The notes: generated by a model not told the origin, from the letters alone. Numbered from the stretch's first letter, positions 42,936 through 52,550 are shown. The stretch is DNA of 64,000 nucleotides from Hyphomonadaceae bacterium (GCA_016714495.1 JADKDU010000027.1:62001-126000), one strand, 5' to 3'. Program-made: numbers and translations.

Positions 42936-43565
42936 TCAGAACAGTCCGAGGAGTTTCTGCGGCTTCAGCGCATCGCAGCGGCTGATCTGGCTTTCATAGC
43001 GCGCGGCCTGCTGCGCAACGCGGCCGGCCGTGTTGATCAGCCAGCCCTTGCTCTTCCACGTGCCCTTGAGATACCCCGTCGCGCCTTCGTGGTAGGCGAG
43101 GTAGTGCGCCTGGTAGTCGTACTGGCCAAGGCCGGTCCGCTTGCCGGTGGTGTTGTAGTACCAGCCGATGAAGTCGGATGAATCACGGAAGTCGTTGCGG
43201 TTCGCCAGACCCTTGCCGGTTTCGCGCTTGTACATCTCCCACGTGCCGTCCAGCGCCTGGCTGTATCCGGCGGCTGACGAAACCCGCTTGCCTTCGACAA
43301 GGCCAAACCATTCCCGATCACCATGCGGGCGCGAGGCGCGGCTATCGAAGCTGCTTTCCTGCTTGATCACCGCGAGCTGGGATCCCATCGGGGCGCCCCA
43401 TTTCCGCGCCGTCTGGCGCATGACCTCATGCCACTGCCTGTTTTCCTTCAACAGCAGGCACGCGTCCGCGATCTCCGCATTCGACGGTTGGGGCGCACTG
43501 GCGCAGGCACTCATCCCGAGCGCGGCCATAAGCGATATGGCGAGGTTCCGACCCATGGGCGCCAT
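42936..43565 (-). CDS. Lytic transglycosylase-like lipoprotein
   Basis: A 209-residue protein with a lipobox ('AALGMSACASA') and an SLT-like fold. The catalytic glutamate is probably in 'LAVIKQESSFDSRASRPHG'; the following 'AAGYSQALDGTWEMYKRETG' and 'YLAYHEGATGYLKGTWK' resemble the 'GLMQ...GTW' and 'A-Y' motifs of SLT domains. The lipobox suggests membrane attachment. Start 43565 or 43556; neither has a clear ribosome-binding site. Confidence 0.7.
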   Translation of the reverse strand: MAPMGRNLAISLMAALGMSACASAPQPSNAEIADACLLLKENRQWHEVMRQTARKWGAPMGSQLAVIKQESSFDSRASRPHGDREWFGLVEGKRVSSAAGYSQALDGTWEMYKRETGKGLANRNDFRDSSDFIGWYYNTTGKRTGLGQYDYQAHYLAYHEGATGYLKGTWKSKGWLINTAGRVAQQAARYESQISRCDALKPQKLLGLF

Positions 43566-43591
43566 TGTAACCGATGACGGTTAAAGCCGCT

Positions 43592-44251
43592 TCAACCGCG
43601 TGCAGTTGCCGCCGGCCGGCCCTTGCGCCGGTAATCGATCAGTTTCCGCATGCCTGGAATGCCGAACCTGATCAGGTAGGGAACCCACTGCAGATGTTGT
43701 CCCGCCACAAAAGGCGCATCTTGTTCAACCACATGGCGGACCACCAGTGTGGGCATCGGCGCGCGGAGCGGCCGAAAATCCGGGTTCCATAGCCCTTCGG
43801 AGTCGGTCTTTGCGTGCATGAAACCGAGCATCCGCGACTTCATGATCGCATAATAGCGATGCCGCCGGATCACCCGGGTCAGCATGGCCAGGCCTTCCTC
43901 GTCTGCACAGTTCGGGAAGACGAGGATTACCGACCGAAACATCTCCGATCCCTTCTCGACAGGGATACGGTCAAGCTGGGCGAAGGATTTCCGGATCATG
44001 GCAAAGACGGCCGCCTCGTCCGCCGCGCCGGCGTCGGACACGGTAAACCGCATGGAGTCGATTGTCCGCGCCTTGCGCGTGAAAGGGCAGACCACGCCCG
44101 GCCGGCCAAGTTCAGCGTGGCCGTTCATCGGGTATGTTTCCATCCATTCGAAGAACGTGGCTGCCGGAGCGCCTCGCGTCGCAAGCGCACGCGTCTGGCC
44201 ATAGTTCATCAGATCGCCATCGTCTGGCGAGGCATTGGAGATAGGGCGCAT
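43592..44251 (-). CDS. DUF6875 domain-containing protein
   Basis: A roughly 220-residue protein without signal sequence. 'MNGHAELGRPGVVCPFTRKA' is the DUF6875 signature-like start, followed by 'VILVFPNCADEEGLAMLTRV' and 'YYAIMKSRMLGFMHAKTDSE'. ATG 44251 is used because family sequence begins near it; an upstream start at 44308 is possible. The domain often occurs in secondary-metabolite loci, but no such genes are near here. Function unknown. Confidence 0.62.
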   Translation of the reverse strand: MRPISNASPDDGDLMNYGQTRALATRGAPAATFFEWMETYPMNGHAELGRPGVVCPFTRKARTIDSMRFTVSDAGAADEAAVFAMIRKSFAQLDRIPVEKGSEMFRSVILVFPNCADEEGLAMLTRVIRRHRYYAIMKSRMLGFMHAKTDSEGLWNPDFRPLRAPMPTLVVRHVVEQDAPFVAGQHLQWVPYLIRFGIPGMRKLIDYRRKGRPAATARG

Positions 44252-44337
44252 GAGGTTAGGACATAAAATGCGACCGTCGTCCGGCAAACGCGGCGAGGCT
44301 TTTTCCAAAGACTTTCTTCAACCGTTGCGCGCGTGCC

Positions 44338-45825
44338 TCAGTTCGCGGCGGCGATGTCCACGAGCGCGCCATCCAGCGCCGCAATGGCTGAGGGCGCATC
44401 GCTGGGCCGGTCATTCGCGTAAGCGGAGAAGATCAGCGTCTTTCCGCTCGCCGTCAGGAGAAAGCCTGACAGTGCGGTAACGCCGTTCAACGTGCCCGTC
44501 TTGGCAAAGACGCGGCCCTGCAGCGGCGTCCCGGTGAAGCGCCGCCTCAACGTTCCATCCATACCGCCGATCGGAAAAGTCTCGCGATAGGCTAAGCCCC
44601 AGGGCTGTCGTGACGTCCAGCGCAGAAAGTTGGCGACCATGCGCGGCGTGACGCGGTTGTAGATCGACATGCCGGACCCATCAGAGAAGTCCCATGCATT
44701 TCGCGGGGCGCCCGCTTCGGCCAGCATCTGTCCGACAATCGCGAGGCCATCCTCTACGGACCCGCCACCTTCGATGAGGCCAAGCAGCCGGATCAGCAAT
44801 TCAGCATGCAGGTTCTGACTCTGCTTCATCAAAAAGGTCGCATCCACGATCAGAGGCGGGGGAACGAGACGTGCGATTTCGATCCCTTCATTCGCTACCG
44901 GCAAAACGGCCGCTTCCTTGCGTACATCCGGATAATCATTGTCGTTCACAGGACGGTGCGACGTAACGAGGGTCCCTTGCACAGCAACGCCTCGCTGTTG
45001 GAGCAAGTGTTGCAGGCGCCACGCGGCTGCTCCGGCCGGACTGCTTACGGCAACGGGCAGGCCCCGGGGCGCGGCGCCAATTGCGACACGCCCATAAAGC
45101 CTCACGGTCGATGTATCCTGCAGGCGTTCCGCAAACAGCTCATCTTCGATGTCTTCGCCGGACTCGACGGTGACGACGTCATTCTGCAGTGTGTAGAAAT
45201 ACTGGCCGCCCAGCACATCGCCATCGCTCCATGAAAGCTCGGCCGGCGCACCAACCAACGATCCGGGCTTAACGATCAGCGCGACCTCATTGCTGTTAAC
45301 CGTCAGCGCTGACACGGCCGCGCCCGAGCGCGTGATCAGATCTTCCCAGCTCCAGCCCAGCCCCCATGGCTGATCCGGGAAAAGACGATCATCTCCAATG
45401 ATGTCATTGATGCGGGTTATCTTCGATGCGACCACTGCGTCAGCCAGCGTCGAAAGGCAGTCACGCTGGCAATCGGCCGCGTCCAGCAACATCGCATCGC
45501 CTCCGCCAACGAGGACCAGGTCAGGCGGCTCGCCATCTCCACGCGGAACCAGACGCAGCGATGTGCCTGAGCTGGGATCGGGCCGGGTCAGATCCCCGAG
45601 ACGGTGGAAGGCCGCCGCCACGGTAAACAGCTTGGTGTTGGAAGCGGGCAGGAAGCGCTCATCGGGGCGAATCGCAATCAGCTCTTTGCCCTCCATTGTC
45701 ATCACGACGAGGCCCCAGCGCGTCCCCTCCAGCCCCGGCCCGTTCAGGCTGGCGCTGGCGCGGTCCGAAAGTGTGCTGCAAGCGGAAACAGCAAGGCAAA
45801 GCAGGACGGAAATGAGGACTCGCAT
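44338..45825 (-). CDS. dacB: D-alanyl-D-alanine carboxypeptidase/endopeptidase (PBP4-like, S13)
   Basis: A periplasmic penicillin-binding enzyme of 495 residues that trims and cleaves peptidoglycan cross-links. It has a signal peptide with a lipobox-like Cys ('LCLAVSACST'). The three active-site motifs are SxxK in 'LPASNTKLFTVAAAF', SxN in 'DGSGMSIYNRVTPRM' and 'KTGTLNGV'. It is divergent from the phospholipase C gene with a 90 bp gap. Confidence 0.94.
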   Translation of the reverse strand: MRVLISVLLCLAVSACSTLSDRASASLNGPGLEGTRWGLVVMTMEGKELIAIRPDERFLPASNTKLFTVAAAFHRLGDLTRPDPSSGTSLRLVPRGDGEPPDLVLVGGGDAMLLDAADCQRDCLSTLADAVVASKITRINDIIGDDRLFPDQPWGLGWSWEDLITRSGAAVSALTVNSNEVALIVKPGSLVGAPAELSWSDGDVLGGQYFYTLQNDVVTVESGEDIEDELFAERLQDTSTVRLYGRVAIGAAPRGLPVAVSSPAGAAAWRLQHLLQQRGVAVQGTLVTSHRPVNDNDYPDVRKEAAVLPVANEGIEIARLVPPPLIVDATFLMKQSQNLHAELLIRLLGLIEGGGSVEDGLAIVGQMLAEAGAPRNAWDFSDGSGMSIYNRVTPRMVANFLRWTSRQPWGLAYRETFPIGGMDGTLRRRFTGTPLQGRVFAKTGTLNGVTALSGFLLTASGKTLIFSAYANDRPSDAPSAIAALDGALVDIAAAN

Positions 45826-45915
45826 CGTGCGACCCTAGCGGCATGCGTCCAAACGGAAAGCCGCCTCGTGCGGGAACGACATGACCCCGTCATCTGGACC
45901 AGGTAGCCTGCCGCA

Positions 45916-47997
45916 ATGTCCCAGATCGATCGCCGCCGCCTTCTCGCCCTTGGAGCCGCAGCCTTGACCCTGCCGCCCGCCATCGAGCGCGCCTGGGCGA
46001 TCGACGCCAAGGTGAAAACCGGCACAATCAAGGACATCGATCACATCGTTATCTTGATGCAGGAGAACCGCTCCTTCGACCACTATTTCGGGACGATGAA
46101 CGGCGTGCGGGGCTTTAGCGACCGCTTCCCGATTCCGCTGCCGGGAGCGCGAACGGTCTGGCGCCAGTCCTACACCAGGGGCGGCCCCAACGAGATCGCG
46201 CCGTTCCCGCTCGATTCCGCGAACACCTTCGCCCACATGCGCGTGGAAGGGACGCCGCATGCCTGGCCTGACGCACAATATGCCTGGGACCGGGGCCGCA
46301 TGACCAACTGGCCTGACCACAAGAATCCTCACGCGATGGGCTATTTCGCCGAAGCCGACATTCCGTTCCAGTTCGCCCTCGCCAACGCCTTCACGCTCTG
46401 CGAGGCGTATCATTGCTCGTTCACCGGCGGCACGAACACAAACCGCCTTTTCCTGTGGTCCGGCACGAATGATGGCTCGGGGGCGCGAGGCGGCCCGTCC
46501 ATCTCCAACTCGCACGACACTCTCCCCGACAAGGAGCCGCTTGCAAAGCAACCCTACACCTGGACCACTTATCCCGAGCGCCTCGAAGCAGCCGGCGTGA
46601 GTTGGAAAATCTATGAGGATATGGCAGATAATTTTGGCGACAATCCGCTCGTCGGCTTCAAGGCGTTCCGCGACGCGCTGGCGAACGCGCCCGCGAGCAA
46701 TCCCGTGCTCGTGCAGAAAGGCCTCTCCACCCAGCATCTCGACATGCTGCGCGCCGACGTTGCGGCCGGATCGCTGCCGCAAGTCTCCTGGATCATCTCG
46801 CCCGCCGCCGATAGCGAACATCCCGGACCTTCAAGCCCCGCGCAGGGCGCAGACTACATCGCCCGCGTGCTCGATTGCCTCACATCGAACCCTGATGTCT
46901 GGGCGCGGACGGCTCTGCTCATCAATTTCGATGAGAATGACGGCTATTTCGACCACGTCCCGCCTCCTGCGCCGCCCGCAAAAGACGCCGTCGGCCAGAT
47001 GCTCGGCGCCTCCACCGTCGACACCACGGGCGAATACCATTCCGTCCGCGCGCCCAGCGAGGCAACATCCGAACGCGATGATCTGATGGGTCGCCCCTAC
47101 GGCCTTGGCCCGCGCGTGCCGCTGTATGTGATTTCGCCCTTCGCGCGCGGCGGCTTCGTGAATTCGGAAGTGTTCGACCACACCTCGATCATCCGTTTCT
47201 GCGAAAAGCGCTTTGGCGCGATGGAGCCGAACATCTCGCCCTGGCGCCGCGCCGTCTGCGGCGATCTCACCAGTTGCTTCGACTTCGCAACGCCCAACGC
47301 CGCCATAGCCAAATTCCCCGATACAACCGAGACTGCAAAGCGCGCCGCCGCTCTCCCTGGGCGCACAAAGCCGCCAACGCCCGCCGAACCCGTTGCGCCC
47401 GTTCAGGCCGCCGGACCCCGCCGCTCCCGCCCGCTGCCTTACGCGCTCGACGTTTCCCTGACTGCCAACAGCCCGCCGCGCATCACCTTCCGCACCACCG
47501 GTTCCGCTGCCGCTGTGTTCCACGTTTACGACCGCCTTGCGCTCGCCGGGCCGCCGCGCCGTTACACCGTTGAGCCCGGCAAGATGCTGCAGGACGAGTG
47601 GCCAACCGGCGCTTACGATCTCGTGGTGCTTGGTCCCAACGGCTTCCACCGCCACTTCGCAAGCGAGAAAGGCGGGGCGGCACCGTTGATTACGCTGGTC
47701 GCGGTCGGTCGCAAAATCCAGCTGCGGCTCGCCAACCCGGACAGCGCCGCTCGTTCGATACTCGTCGCATCCGAACCTTACGCCGACGATCTCAAGCCGT
47801 GGATTGCGAAGCTCGCCTCTGAAAGCTCCGCCAACCACTTGTGGGATCTGTCCTCCACTTCGGGCTGGTATGATTTCACCGTCCGCATCGAAGGCGTCCT
47901 CGGATGGCGCCAACGCCTCGCTGGCCGTATCGACACCGGCGTCGCCAGCATAACGGACCCAGCCATCGGCGGCCCGGCCGTGCTAAGCTGGAGCTGA
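45916..47997 (+). CDS. Phosphocholine-specific phospholipase C (PLC-N/PlcR type)
   Basis: A 693-residue enzyme of the phosphoesterase/phospholipase C family that hydrolyses phosphatidylcholine and similar lipids. The Tat-type signal peptide is 'DRRRLLALGAAALTLPP'. The catalytic start 'DHIVILMQENRSFDHYFGTM', 'HCSFTGGTNTNRLFLWSG', 'SWKIYEDMADNFGDNPL' and 'INFDENDGYFDHVPPP' are conserved; the last ~190 residues form two beta-sandwich DUF756-like domains. Activity on PC fits an alphaproteobacterium, whose membranes often contain PC. Its stop overlaps the next gene. Confidence 0.93.
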   Translation: MSQIDRRRLLALGAAALTLPPAIERAWAIDAKVKTGTIKDIDHIVILMQENRSFDHYFGTMNGVRGFSDRFPIPLPGARTVWRQSYTRGGPNEIAPFPLDSANTFAHMRVEGTPHAWPDAQYAWDRGRMTNWPDHKNPHAMGYFAEADIPFQFALANAFTLCEAYHCSFTGGTNTNRLFLWSGTNDGSGARGGPSISNSHDTLPDKEPLAKQPYTWTTYPERLEAAGVSWKIYEDMADNFGDNPLVGFKAFRDALANAPASNPVLVQKGLSTQHLDMLRADVAAGSLPQVSWIISPAADSEHPGPSSPAQGADYIARVLDCLTSNPDVWARTALLINFDENDGYFDHVPPPAPPAKDAVGQMLGASTVDTTGEYHSVRAPSEATSERDDLMGRPYGLGPRVPLYVISPFARGGFVNSEVFDHTSIIRFCEKRFGAMEPNISPWRRAVCGDLTSCFDFATPNAAIAKFPDTTETAKRAAALPGRTKPPTPAEPVAPVQAAGPRRSRPLPYALDVSLTANSPPRITFRTTGSAAAVFHVYDRLALAGPPRRYTVEPGKMLQDEWPTGAYDLVVLGPNGFHRHFASEKGGAAPLITLVAVGRKIQLRLANPDSAARSILVASEPYADDLKPWIAKLASESSANHLWDLSSTSGWYDFTVRIEGVLGWRQRLAGRIDTGVASITDPAIGGPAVLSWS

Positions 47998-48305
47998 TGG
48001 ATCACCCGTCGCTCGAAAGCTATCGTGACAAATGGATCGGCTGGGTGAAAGACGCCTTGCTGGAAGCGCACGGCGTCACGTTCGATCGCACGGCGGCGGG
48101 CTTCATCAGCGCGCCAGTCGGCCTGATCCGCGTTTGCGCCTGGCACATGGATTTCGACGAGCGACCGACCTGCCACCAGGATGTCGCGACGCCTGAAGAA
48201 GCCAAGCGCATCTGCGCCCACCTTGCCGAGGCCTGCAATTGGAACGTCGACTTTGCGACAGCCCATGACTCGGCCGGCGTAGAGATCGTCAAACGGCCGT
48301 ACTGA
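47997..48305 (+). CDS. Hypothetical protein coupled to phospholipase C
   Basis: A 102-residue protein ('MDHPSLESYRDKWIGWVKDA', 'AWHMDFDERPTCHQDVATPE', 'ICAHLAEACNWNVDFA') with no family I recognise. Its ATG (47997) overlaps the phospholipase C stop in a TGATG junction, so the two are translationally coupled. Three Cys and several His residues are scattered, not in a known motif. Third-position GC supports coding. Confidence 0.6.
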   Translation: MDHPSLESYRDKWIGWVKDALLEAHGVTFDRTAAGFISAPVGLIRVCAWHMDFDERPTCHQDVATPEEAKRICAHLAEACNWNVDFATAHDSAGVEIVKRPY

Positions 48306-48361
48306 TCAGCTTTCGCTAGTACTTGAGCATATCGAGATCGGCTGGCGGGCCAGCCGCGCCA

Positions 48362-48397
48362 CAAAAGAGAACGGCGTCGGATTGCTCCAACGCCGTT
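48362..48397 (-). terminator. Intrinsic terminator of glnA
   Basis: An 8-bp stem (AACGGCGT / ACGCCGTT) followed on the minus strand by CTCTTTTGT. It lies about 52 bp after the glnA stop. The palindromic stem could also act for transcription arriving from the plus strand. Confidence 0.7.
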
Positions 48398-48449
48398 TCC
48401 TTGCCCCCCGGCAAACCTGACGACCGTAGTCGCCAGCTGAAGGTGAGTT

Positions 48450-49853
48450 TTAGTATTTGTAGTACATGTCGAATTCGACCGGGTGCGGCGTGGTTTCGTA
48501 CCGCATGACATCTTCCATCTTGAGGTCGATGTAGGCGTCGATGAAATCGTCGTCCATCACGCCCCCAGCCTTGAGGAAGTCGCGGTCTGCGTCGACGCTC
48601 TCGAGCGCTTCGCGGAGCGACCCGCAGACGGTCGGGATCTCTTTCAGCTCTTCCGGCGGCAGCGAGTAGAGGTCCTTGTCCATCGATGGACCCGGCTCGA
48701 TCTTCTTCGCGATGCCGTCGAGGCCGGCCATCATCAGGGCAGTGAAGGTGAGGTACGGATTCGACGCCGGATCAGGGAAGCGCACCTCGATACGCTTGCC
48801 TTTCGGGTTTGGGGTCCACGGAATACGGACCGAGGCCGAACGGTTGCGAGCCGAGTATGCCAGCAGCACGGGCGCTTCGTAACCTGGCACAAGCCGCTTA
48901 TAGGAGTTCGTTGTCGCGTTCGAGAACGCATTGATCGCCTTGGCGTGCTTGATAATGCCGCCGATGTACCAAAGGCAGGTCTGCGACAGCTCGGCGTACT
49001 TGTCGCCGGCGAAAAGCGGCTGGCCGTCTTTCCAGATCGACTGGTGGACGTGCATGCCCGAACCGTTGTCCTTGAAGTACGGCTTCGGCATGAAGGTCGC
49101 CGTCTTGCCGTACGAGTGCGCAACGTTGTGCACGATGTATTTATAGAGCTGCATGTTGTCGGCCATCTGGACCAACGTATTGAAGCGCATGCCCAGCTCG
49201 TGCTGCGCCGGCGCCACTTCGTGATGGTGCTTCTCGGGTTGCAGGCCGAGTTCGCCCATCAGCGTCAGCATTTCCGAGCGCATGTCCTGCAGGCTGTCGA
49301 CCGGCGGAACAGGGAAGTAGCCGCCCTTCGGCCCCGGACGATGGCCCATGTTGCCGCCTTCATACTGCTTGCCGGTGTTGTAAGGCAGCTCGCGGTCGTC
49401 GAACGAATAGCCCATATTGTTCGGGTCGGTGTTCCAGCGCACGTCGTCGAACACGAAAAATTCGGCCTCGGGGCCGAAATAGGCGGTGTCGCCGAAGCCG
49501 CCCGACTTAAGATACATCTCCGCTTTTTTCGCCATCATCCGCGGGTCGCGGTTGTAGTCGGTGTTGTCGTTCGGGTTGAGGATGTCGCACATGATGGCGA
49601 GTGTCGTGTTCTGGAAGAACGGGTCGATGCGCGCGGAGGAGGGGTCCGGCATCAGCAGCATGTCGGACTCGTTGATCGCCTTCCAGCCGGCGATCGATGA
49701 ACCATCGAACATCGTGCCGTCGACAAACAGCGACTTGTCGACCATCGACAGGTCGAACGTGACGTGCTGCAGCTTACCGCGAATGTCGGTAAACCGGAGA
49801 TCGACGTACTGCACGTCTTTCTCTTTGATCATCTTGAAAATTGCGTCAGACAC
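48450..49853 (-). CDS. glnA: Glutamine synthetase type I
   Basis: Assimilates ammonium into glutamine. The 467-residue protein has 'DGSSIAGW', 'FGPEAEFFVFDD', 'EKHHHEVAPAQHELGMRFN', 'NGSGMHVHQSIWKDG' and 'RLVPGYEAPV'. Tyr in 'MDKDLYSLPPEELKEI' is the adenylylation site, so the enzyme should be regulated by GlnE-type modification. It lies 59 bp downstream of glnB, giving the usual alphaproteobacterial glnBA order. Confidence 0.97.
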   Translation of the reverse strand: MSDAIFKMIKEKDVQYVDLRFTDIRGKLQHVTFDLSMVDKSLFVDGTMFDGSSIAGWKAINESDMLLMPDPSSARIDPFFQNTTLAIMCDILNPNDNTDYNRDPRMMAKKAEMYLKSGGFGDTAYFGPEAEFFVFDDVRWNTDPNNMGYSFDDRELPYNTGKQYEGGNMGHRPGPKGGYFPVPPVDSLQDMRSEMLTLMGELGLQPEKHHHEVAPAQHELGMRFNTLVQMADNMQLYKYIVHNVAHSYGKTATFMPKPYFKDNGSGMHVHQSIWKDGQPLFAGDKYAELSQTCLWYIGGIIKHAKAINAFSNATTNSYKRLVPGYEAPVLLAYSARNRSASVRIPWTPNPKGKRIEVRFPDPASNPYLTFTALMMAGLDGIAKKIEPGPSMDKDLYSLPPEELKEIPTVCGSLREALESVDADRDFLKAGGVMDDDFIDAYIDLKMEDVMRYETTPHPVEFDMYYKY

Positions 49854-49912
49854 GTCGTGTCTCCCTCGTTATCCCCGGTTCCCGGCGGAACCGATCCAAA
49901 GAAAATTTGCGG

Positions 49913-50251
49913 CTAGATCGCCTGGTCGCCCGTCTCGCCTGTGCGGATGCGGATGACTTCAGCGATTTCCGAAACGAATATCTTCCCGTCGCCGATTTTG
50001 CCCGTGTGAGCCGATTTCGTGATCGCGTTGACGGCGGCCTCAAGCTGCGCGTCGGACACCACGACTTCGATCTTCAGCTTCGGCAGGAAGTCGACGATGT
50101 ATTCCGCTCCGCGGTAGAGCTCGGTGTGGCCGCGCTGGCGGCCGAAGCCCTTGGCCTCAAGCACCGTCATGCCCTGAAGGCCGACGCCGTGAAGCGCCTC
50201 CTTCACCTCGTCCAGCTTGAACGGCTTGATGATCGCCTCGATCTTCTTCAT
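49913..50251 (-). CDS. glnB: Nitrogen regulatory protein P-II
   Basis: A 112-residue signal protein that reports glutamine and 2-oxoglutarate status to GlnE, NtrB and others. 'MKKIEAIIKPFKLDEVKEAL' starts the protein; the T-loop 'GFGRQRGHTELYRGAEY' carries the uridylylated Tyr51; 'GKIGDGKIFV' is the conserved C-terminal motif. It is the first gene of glnBA; a GGCGCCTG/CAGGCGCC inverted repeat lies 134 bp upstream. Confidence 0.96.
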   Translation of the reverse strand: MKKIEAIIKPFKLDEVKEALHGVGLQGMTVLEAKGFGRQRGHTELYRGAEYIVDFLPKLKIEVVVSDAQLEAAVNAITKSAHTGKIGDGKIFVSEIAEVIRIRTGETGDQAI

Positions 50252-50384
50252 CGCGGTGTTCCTGAGAGGCGCCGTTACGGCGTCGGGGAGCGCCCGTCTC
50301 CATGCACGATGAATCCGGGAGGTAGATAGGTCGGGCGCCTGAAGATCGTGCGTCCAGTCCAAGCCTGCTGAAAAGTTGTGCATT

Positions 50385-50405
50385 GGCGCCTGAATGACAG
50401 GCGCC
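50385..50405. repeat. Inverted repeat between glnB and the phosphatase gene
   Basis: A perfect 8-bp inverted repeat (GGCGCCTG / CAGGCGCC) with a 5-base loop (AATGA), located in the 240 bp divergent gap between glnB and the histidine phosphatase gene. It may be an operator or a hairpin; no T-run follows, so a terminator is unlikely. It has no close match to sigma-54 or NtrC sites that I can see. Confidence 0.45.
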
Positions 50406-50491
50406 GCCCCGTCGAGCTTATCCACAGACGCAACCGGCGTATATCCGTGCTAGAACCCAAAAACCGCAACATTCACGGGCAGTTTTGACGA

Positions 50492-51031
50492 ATGATCTAC
50501 CTGATCCGGCATGGCGAGCCCGCAGGCGCCTACGGGGCGCATCCGAACCCCGGCCTTGCGGAACTCGGGACCCGTCAGGCGTTCACGGTAGCCGAAAACC
50601 TCGCCAAAGCGGGCGCCAAACGGGCGATAACCTCGCCGCTGGCCCGCAGCCGGGAAACCGCCGCCCAGTTCGAAAAGCTGATGGAAACCCACGCCCGCAT
50701 CGAGACCGGCGTCGGCGAGATCATCACGCCGCCCGGCATCGAGGATCGCGCCGCCTGGCTCAAGGGCGTCATGGCTGGCAATTGGGCCAACACTGACGCC
50801 CCGCTCCAGGCGTGGCGCACGAATGTTCTCGCCGCCGTCGAAAAACTCCCCGACGAAACCGCCGTCTTTTCACATTTCATCGCTATCAACGCGATCGTCG
50901 GTCTACTGACGAATGACGACCGCGTCGTCGTCTTCAGGCCCGGCCACGCCTCGATCACGAAACTCGATCGCCGGGCCGGCAAGCTCGTTATCGCTGAACT
51001 TGGCGCAGAAGCCGCAACGGTCGTGATCTGA
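50492..51031 (+). CDS. Histidine phosphatase family protein
   Basis: A 179-residue phosphoglycerate-mutase-like protein. 'MIYLIRHGEPAGAYG' carries the catalytic RHG; 'RAITSPLARSRETAAQF' and 'TAVFSHFIAINAIVG' carry the second Arg and His. Substrate unknown. It lies 2 bp before the NAD(P)HX repair gene and is probably co-transcribed. Confidence 0.9.
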   Translation: MIYLIRHGEPAGAYGAHPNPGLAELGTRQAFTVAENLAKAGAKRAITSPLARSRETAAQFEKLMETHARIETGVGEIITPPGIEDRAAWLKGVMAGNWANTDAPLQAWRTNVLAAVEKLPDETAVFSHFIAINAIVGLLTNDDRVVVFRPGHASITKLDRRAGKLVIAELGAEAATVVI

Positions 51032-51032
51032 C

Positions 51033-52514
51033 ATGACTCGCGCCATCCTCACCTGTGACGAAGTCCGCGCCGCAGAGCAGCGCGCCGTCGAGGCTGGCAT
51101 CTCTTTGTGGGCTCTGATGCTGAAGGCAGGGCAGGCCTGCGCTGACGTCCTGCACGCCGAATTCCCTGAAGGACGCGTCGTCGTGCTCGCCGGCCCCGGC
51201 AACAATGGCGGCGATGCCTTCGTGGCGGCCCAGCGTCTGCGCGATCTCGGCCGCAATGTCTGGCTCTACGATCTCGCGCCAAAAGCCGATCGCACGCCCG
51301 AGGGCGTAAACGCCCTCAACGCGCTGACAGGGCCGCGCCAGCCGCTCGAAGACATGCGCCTGTCCGCCGACGACATCGTGCTTGACGGTCTCTTCGGCGC
51401 CGGCCTCGCGCGCCCGCTTGCTGGCGAGGCCGCATTCGCCGCCGAGCAGGTGAATGCCTCCGGCGCCAGGGTCGTCGCTATTGATGTACCCTCGGGCGTC
51501 AACGGCGACACAGGCGCCATTCCCGGCCCCGCCATGCGCGCCGACGTCACGGTCACGTTCTGCGCGAAGAAGCCTGCCCACGTCCTGCAGCCCGCCGCCT
51601 CTTTATGCGGCGACGTCATTCCAGCGGAAATCGGTTTCGGCCGTTTTATCAGCGATATCGAGAGCGGACTCCACGAAAACGCGCCCGCACTCTGGTCGCA
51701 CAATCTGCGCTGGCCCGAGGCGACATCGCACAAGCACCAGCGCGGCCGCCTTGCCGTCGTCTCCGGCGGTCTCGCCAACACAGGCGCCGCGCGCCTCGCA
51801 GCGCAGGCGGGCTTGCGCATCGGCGCCGGCCTCGTCACGTTGCTGTGCCCCTCCGGCGCGCTGATCGTCGTCGCGTCCTCCGTCACCGCCGTTATGGCTT
51901 CCAGTTTCGCCAGCGCCGACGATCTCGTCGTGCAGACCGAAAGATCCTCCGCCATCGTCATCGGCCCCGCCGCCGGCGTGAGCGACACAACGCGCGTCCA
52001 TGTCGAAGCGCTGGCTAGGGCAGGGCGCAGCCTCGTCCTCGACGCCGACGCGCTCACGGTCTTTGCGGGCCGGCCGGACCAACTCCGCGCCATACTGTCG
52101 GCGCCCACGATCCTTACCCCCCACACCGGCGAGTTCGAACGCCTCTTCCCCGGTCTGCTCGCGACATCCACGAACAAGATCGAAGCTGTCCGCAAGGCGG
52201 CCAAAACCGTCAACGCCGTCGTTCTTCTGAAAGGCGCCGACACGATCATTGCCGCCCCGGATGGCTGCGCCGTGGTCAACACTCACGCCAGCCCATTCCT
52301 CGCCACCGCCGGCGCCGGCGACGTCCTCGCCGGCGTCATTGGCGGCCTGCTAGCCCAGGGCCTCGCCCCCTTTTACGCTGCCAGCGCTGGCGCTTGGCTC
52401 CACGGGGACGCCGGTCTGCGCGCCGGCCCCGGGCTCACCGCGGAGGATCTCGACGCCACACTGCGCGACGCTCTGCGGGCTCTCCACGCCGGCCGTCACG
52501 GGGCTGTTATGTAG
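51033..52514 (+). CDS. nnr: Bifunctional NAD(P)H-hydrate epimerase / ADP-dependent dehydratase
   Basis: Repairs damaged NAD(P)HX. The 493-residue protein joins an N-terminal YjeF epimerase domain ('VVLAGPGNNGGDAFVAAQRL', 'DGLFGAGLARPLAGEAAF') to a C-terminal ribokinase-like dehydratase ('KHQRGRLAVVSGG', 'LVLDADALTVFAG', 'TPHTGEFERLFPG', 'NTHASPFLATAGAGDVLAGV'). All main motifs are present. It lies 2 bp after the phosphatase gene. Confidence 0.93.
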   Translation: MTRAILTCDEVRAAEQRAVEAGISLWALMLKAGQACADVLHAEFPEGRVVVLAGPGNNGGDAFVAAQRLRDLGRNVWLYDLAPKADRTPEGVNALNALTGPRQPLEDMRLSADDIVLDGLFGAGLARPLAGEAAFAAEQVNASGARVVAIDVPSGVNGDTGAIPGPAMRADVTVTFCAKKPAHVLQPAASLCGDVIPAEIGFGRFISDIESGLHENAPALWSHNLRWPEATSHKHQRGRLAVVSGGLANTGAARLAAQAGLRIGAGLVTLLCPSGALIVVASSVTAVMASSFASADDLVVQTERSSAIVIGPAAGVSDTTRVHVEALARAGRSLVLDADALTVFAGRPDQLRAILSAPTILTPHTGEFERLFPGLLATSTNKIEAVRKAAKTVNAVVLLKGADTIIAAPDGCAVVNTHASPFLATAGAGDVLAGVIGGLLAQGLAPFYAASAGAWLHGDAGLRAGPGLTAEDLDATLRDALRALHAGRHGAVM

Positions 52515-52550
52515 ACAGGGCATTCAGGCCCCTCACACTTGGAGGGGTCC

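Noticed and set aside
48483..49700. A 405-codon open frame antisense to glnA
   Set aside because: It is a shadow of the glutamine synthetase gene; no family resemblance and wrong codon bias.
50252..50491. Sigma-54 (RpoN) promoter of glnB
   Set aside because: No TGGC-N-TTGC pair with correct spacing was found on the minus strand.
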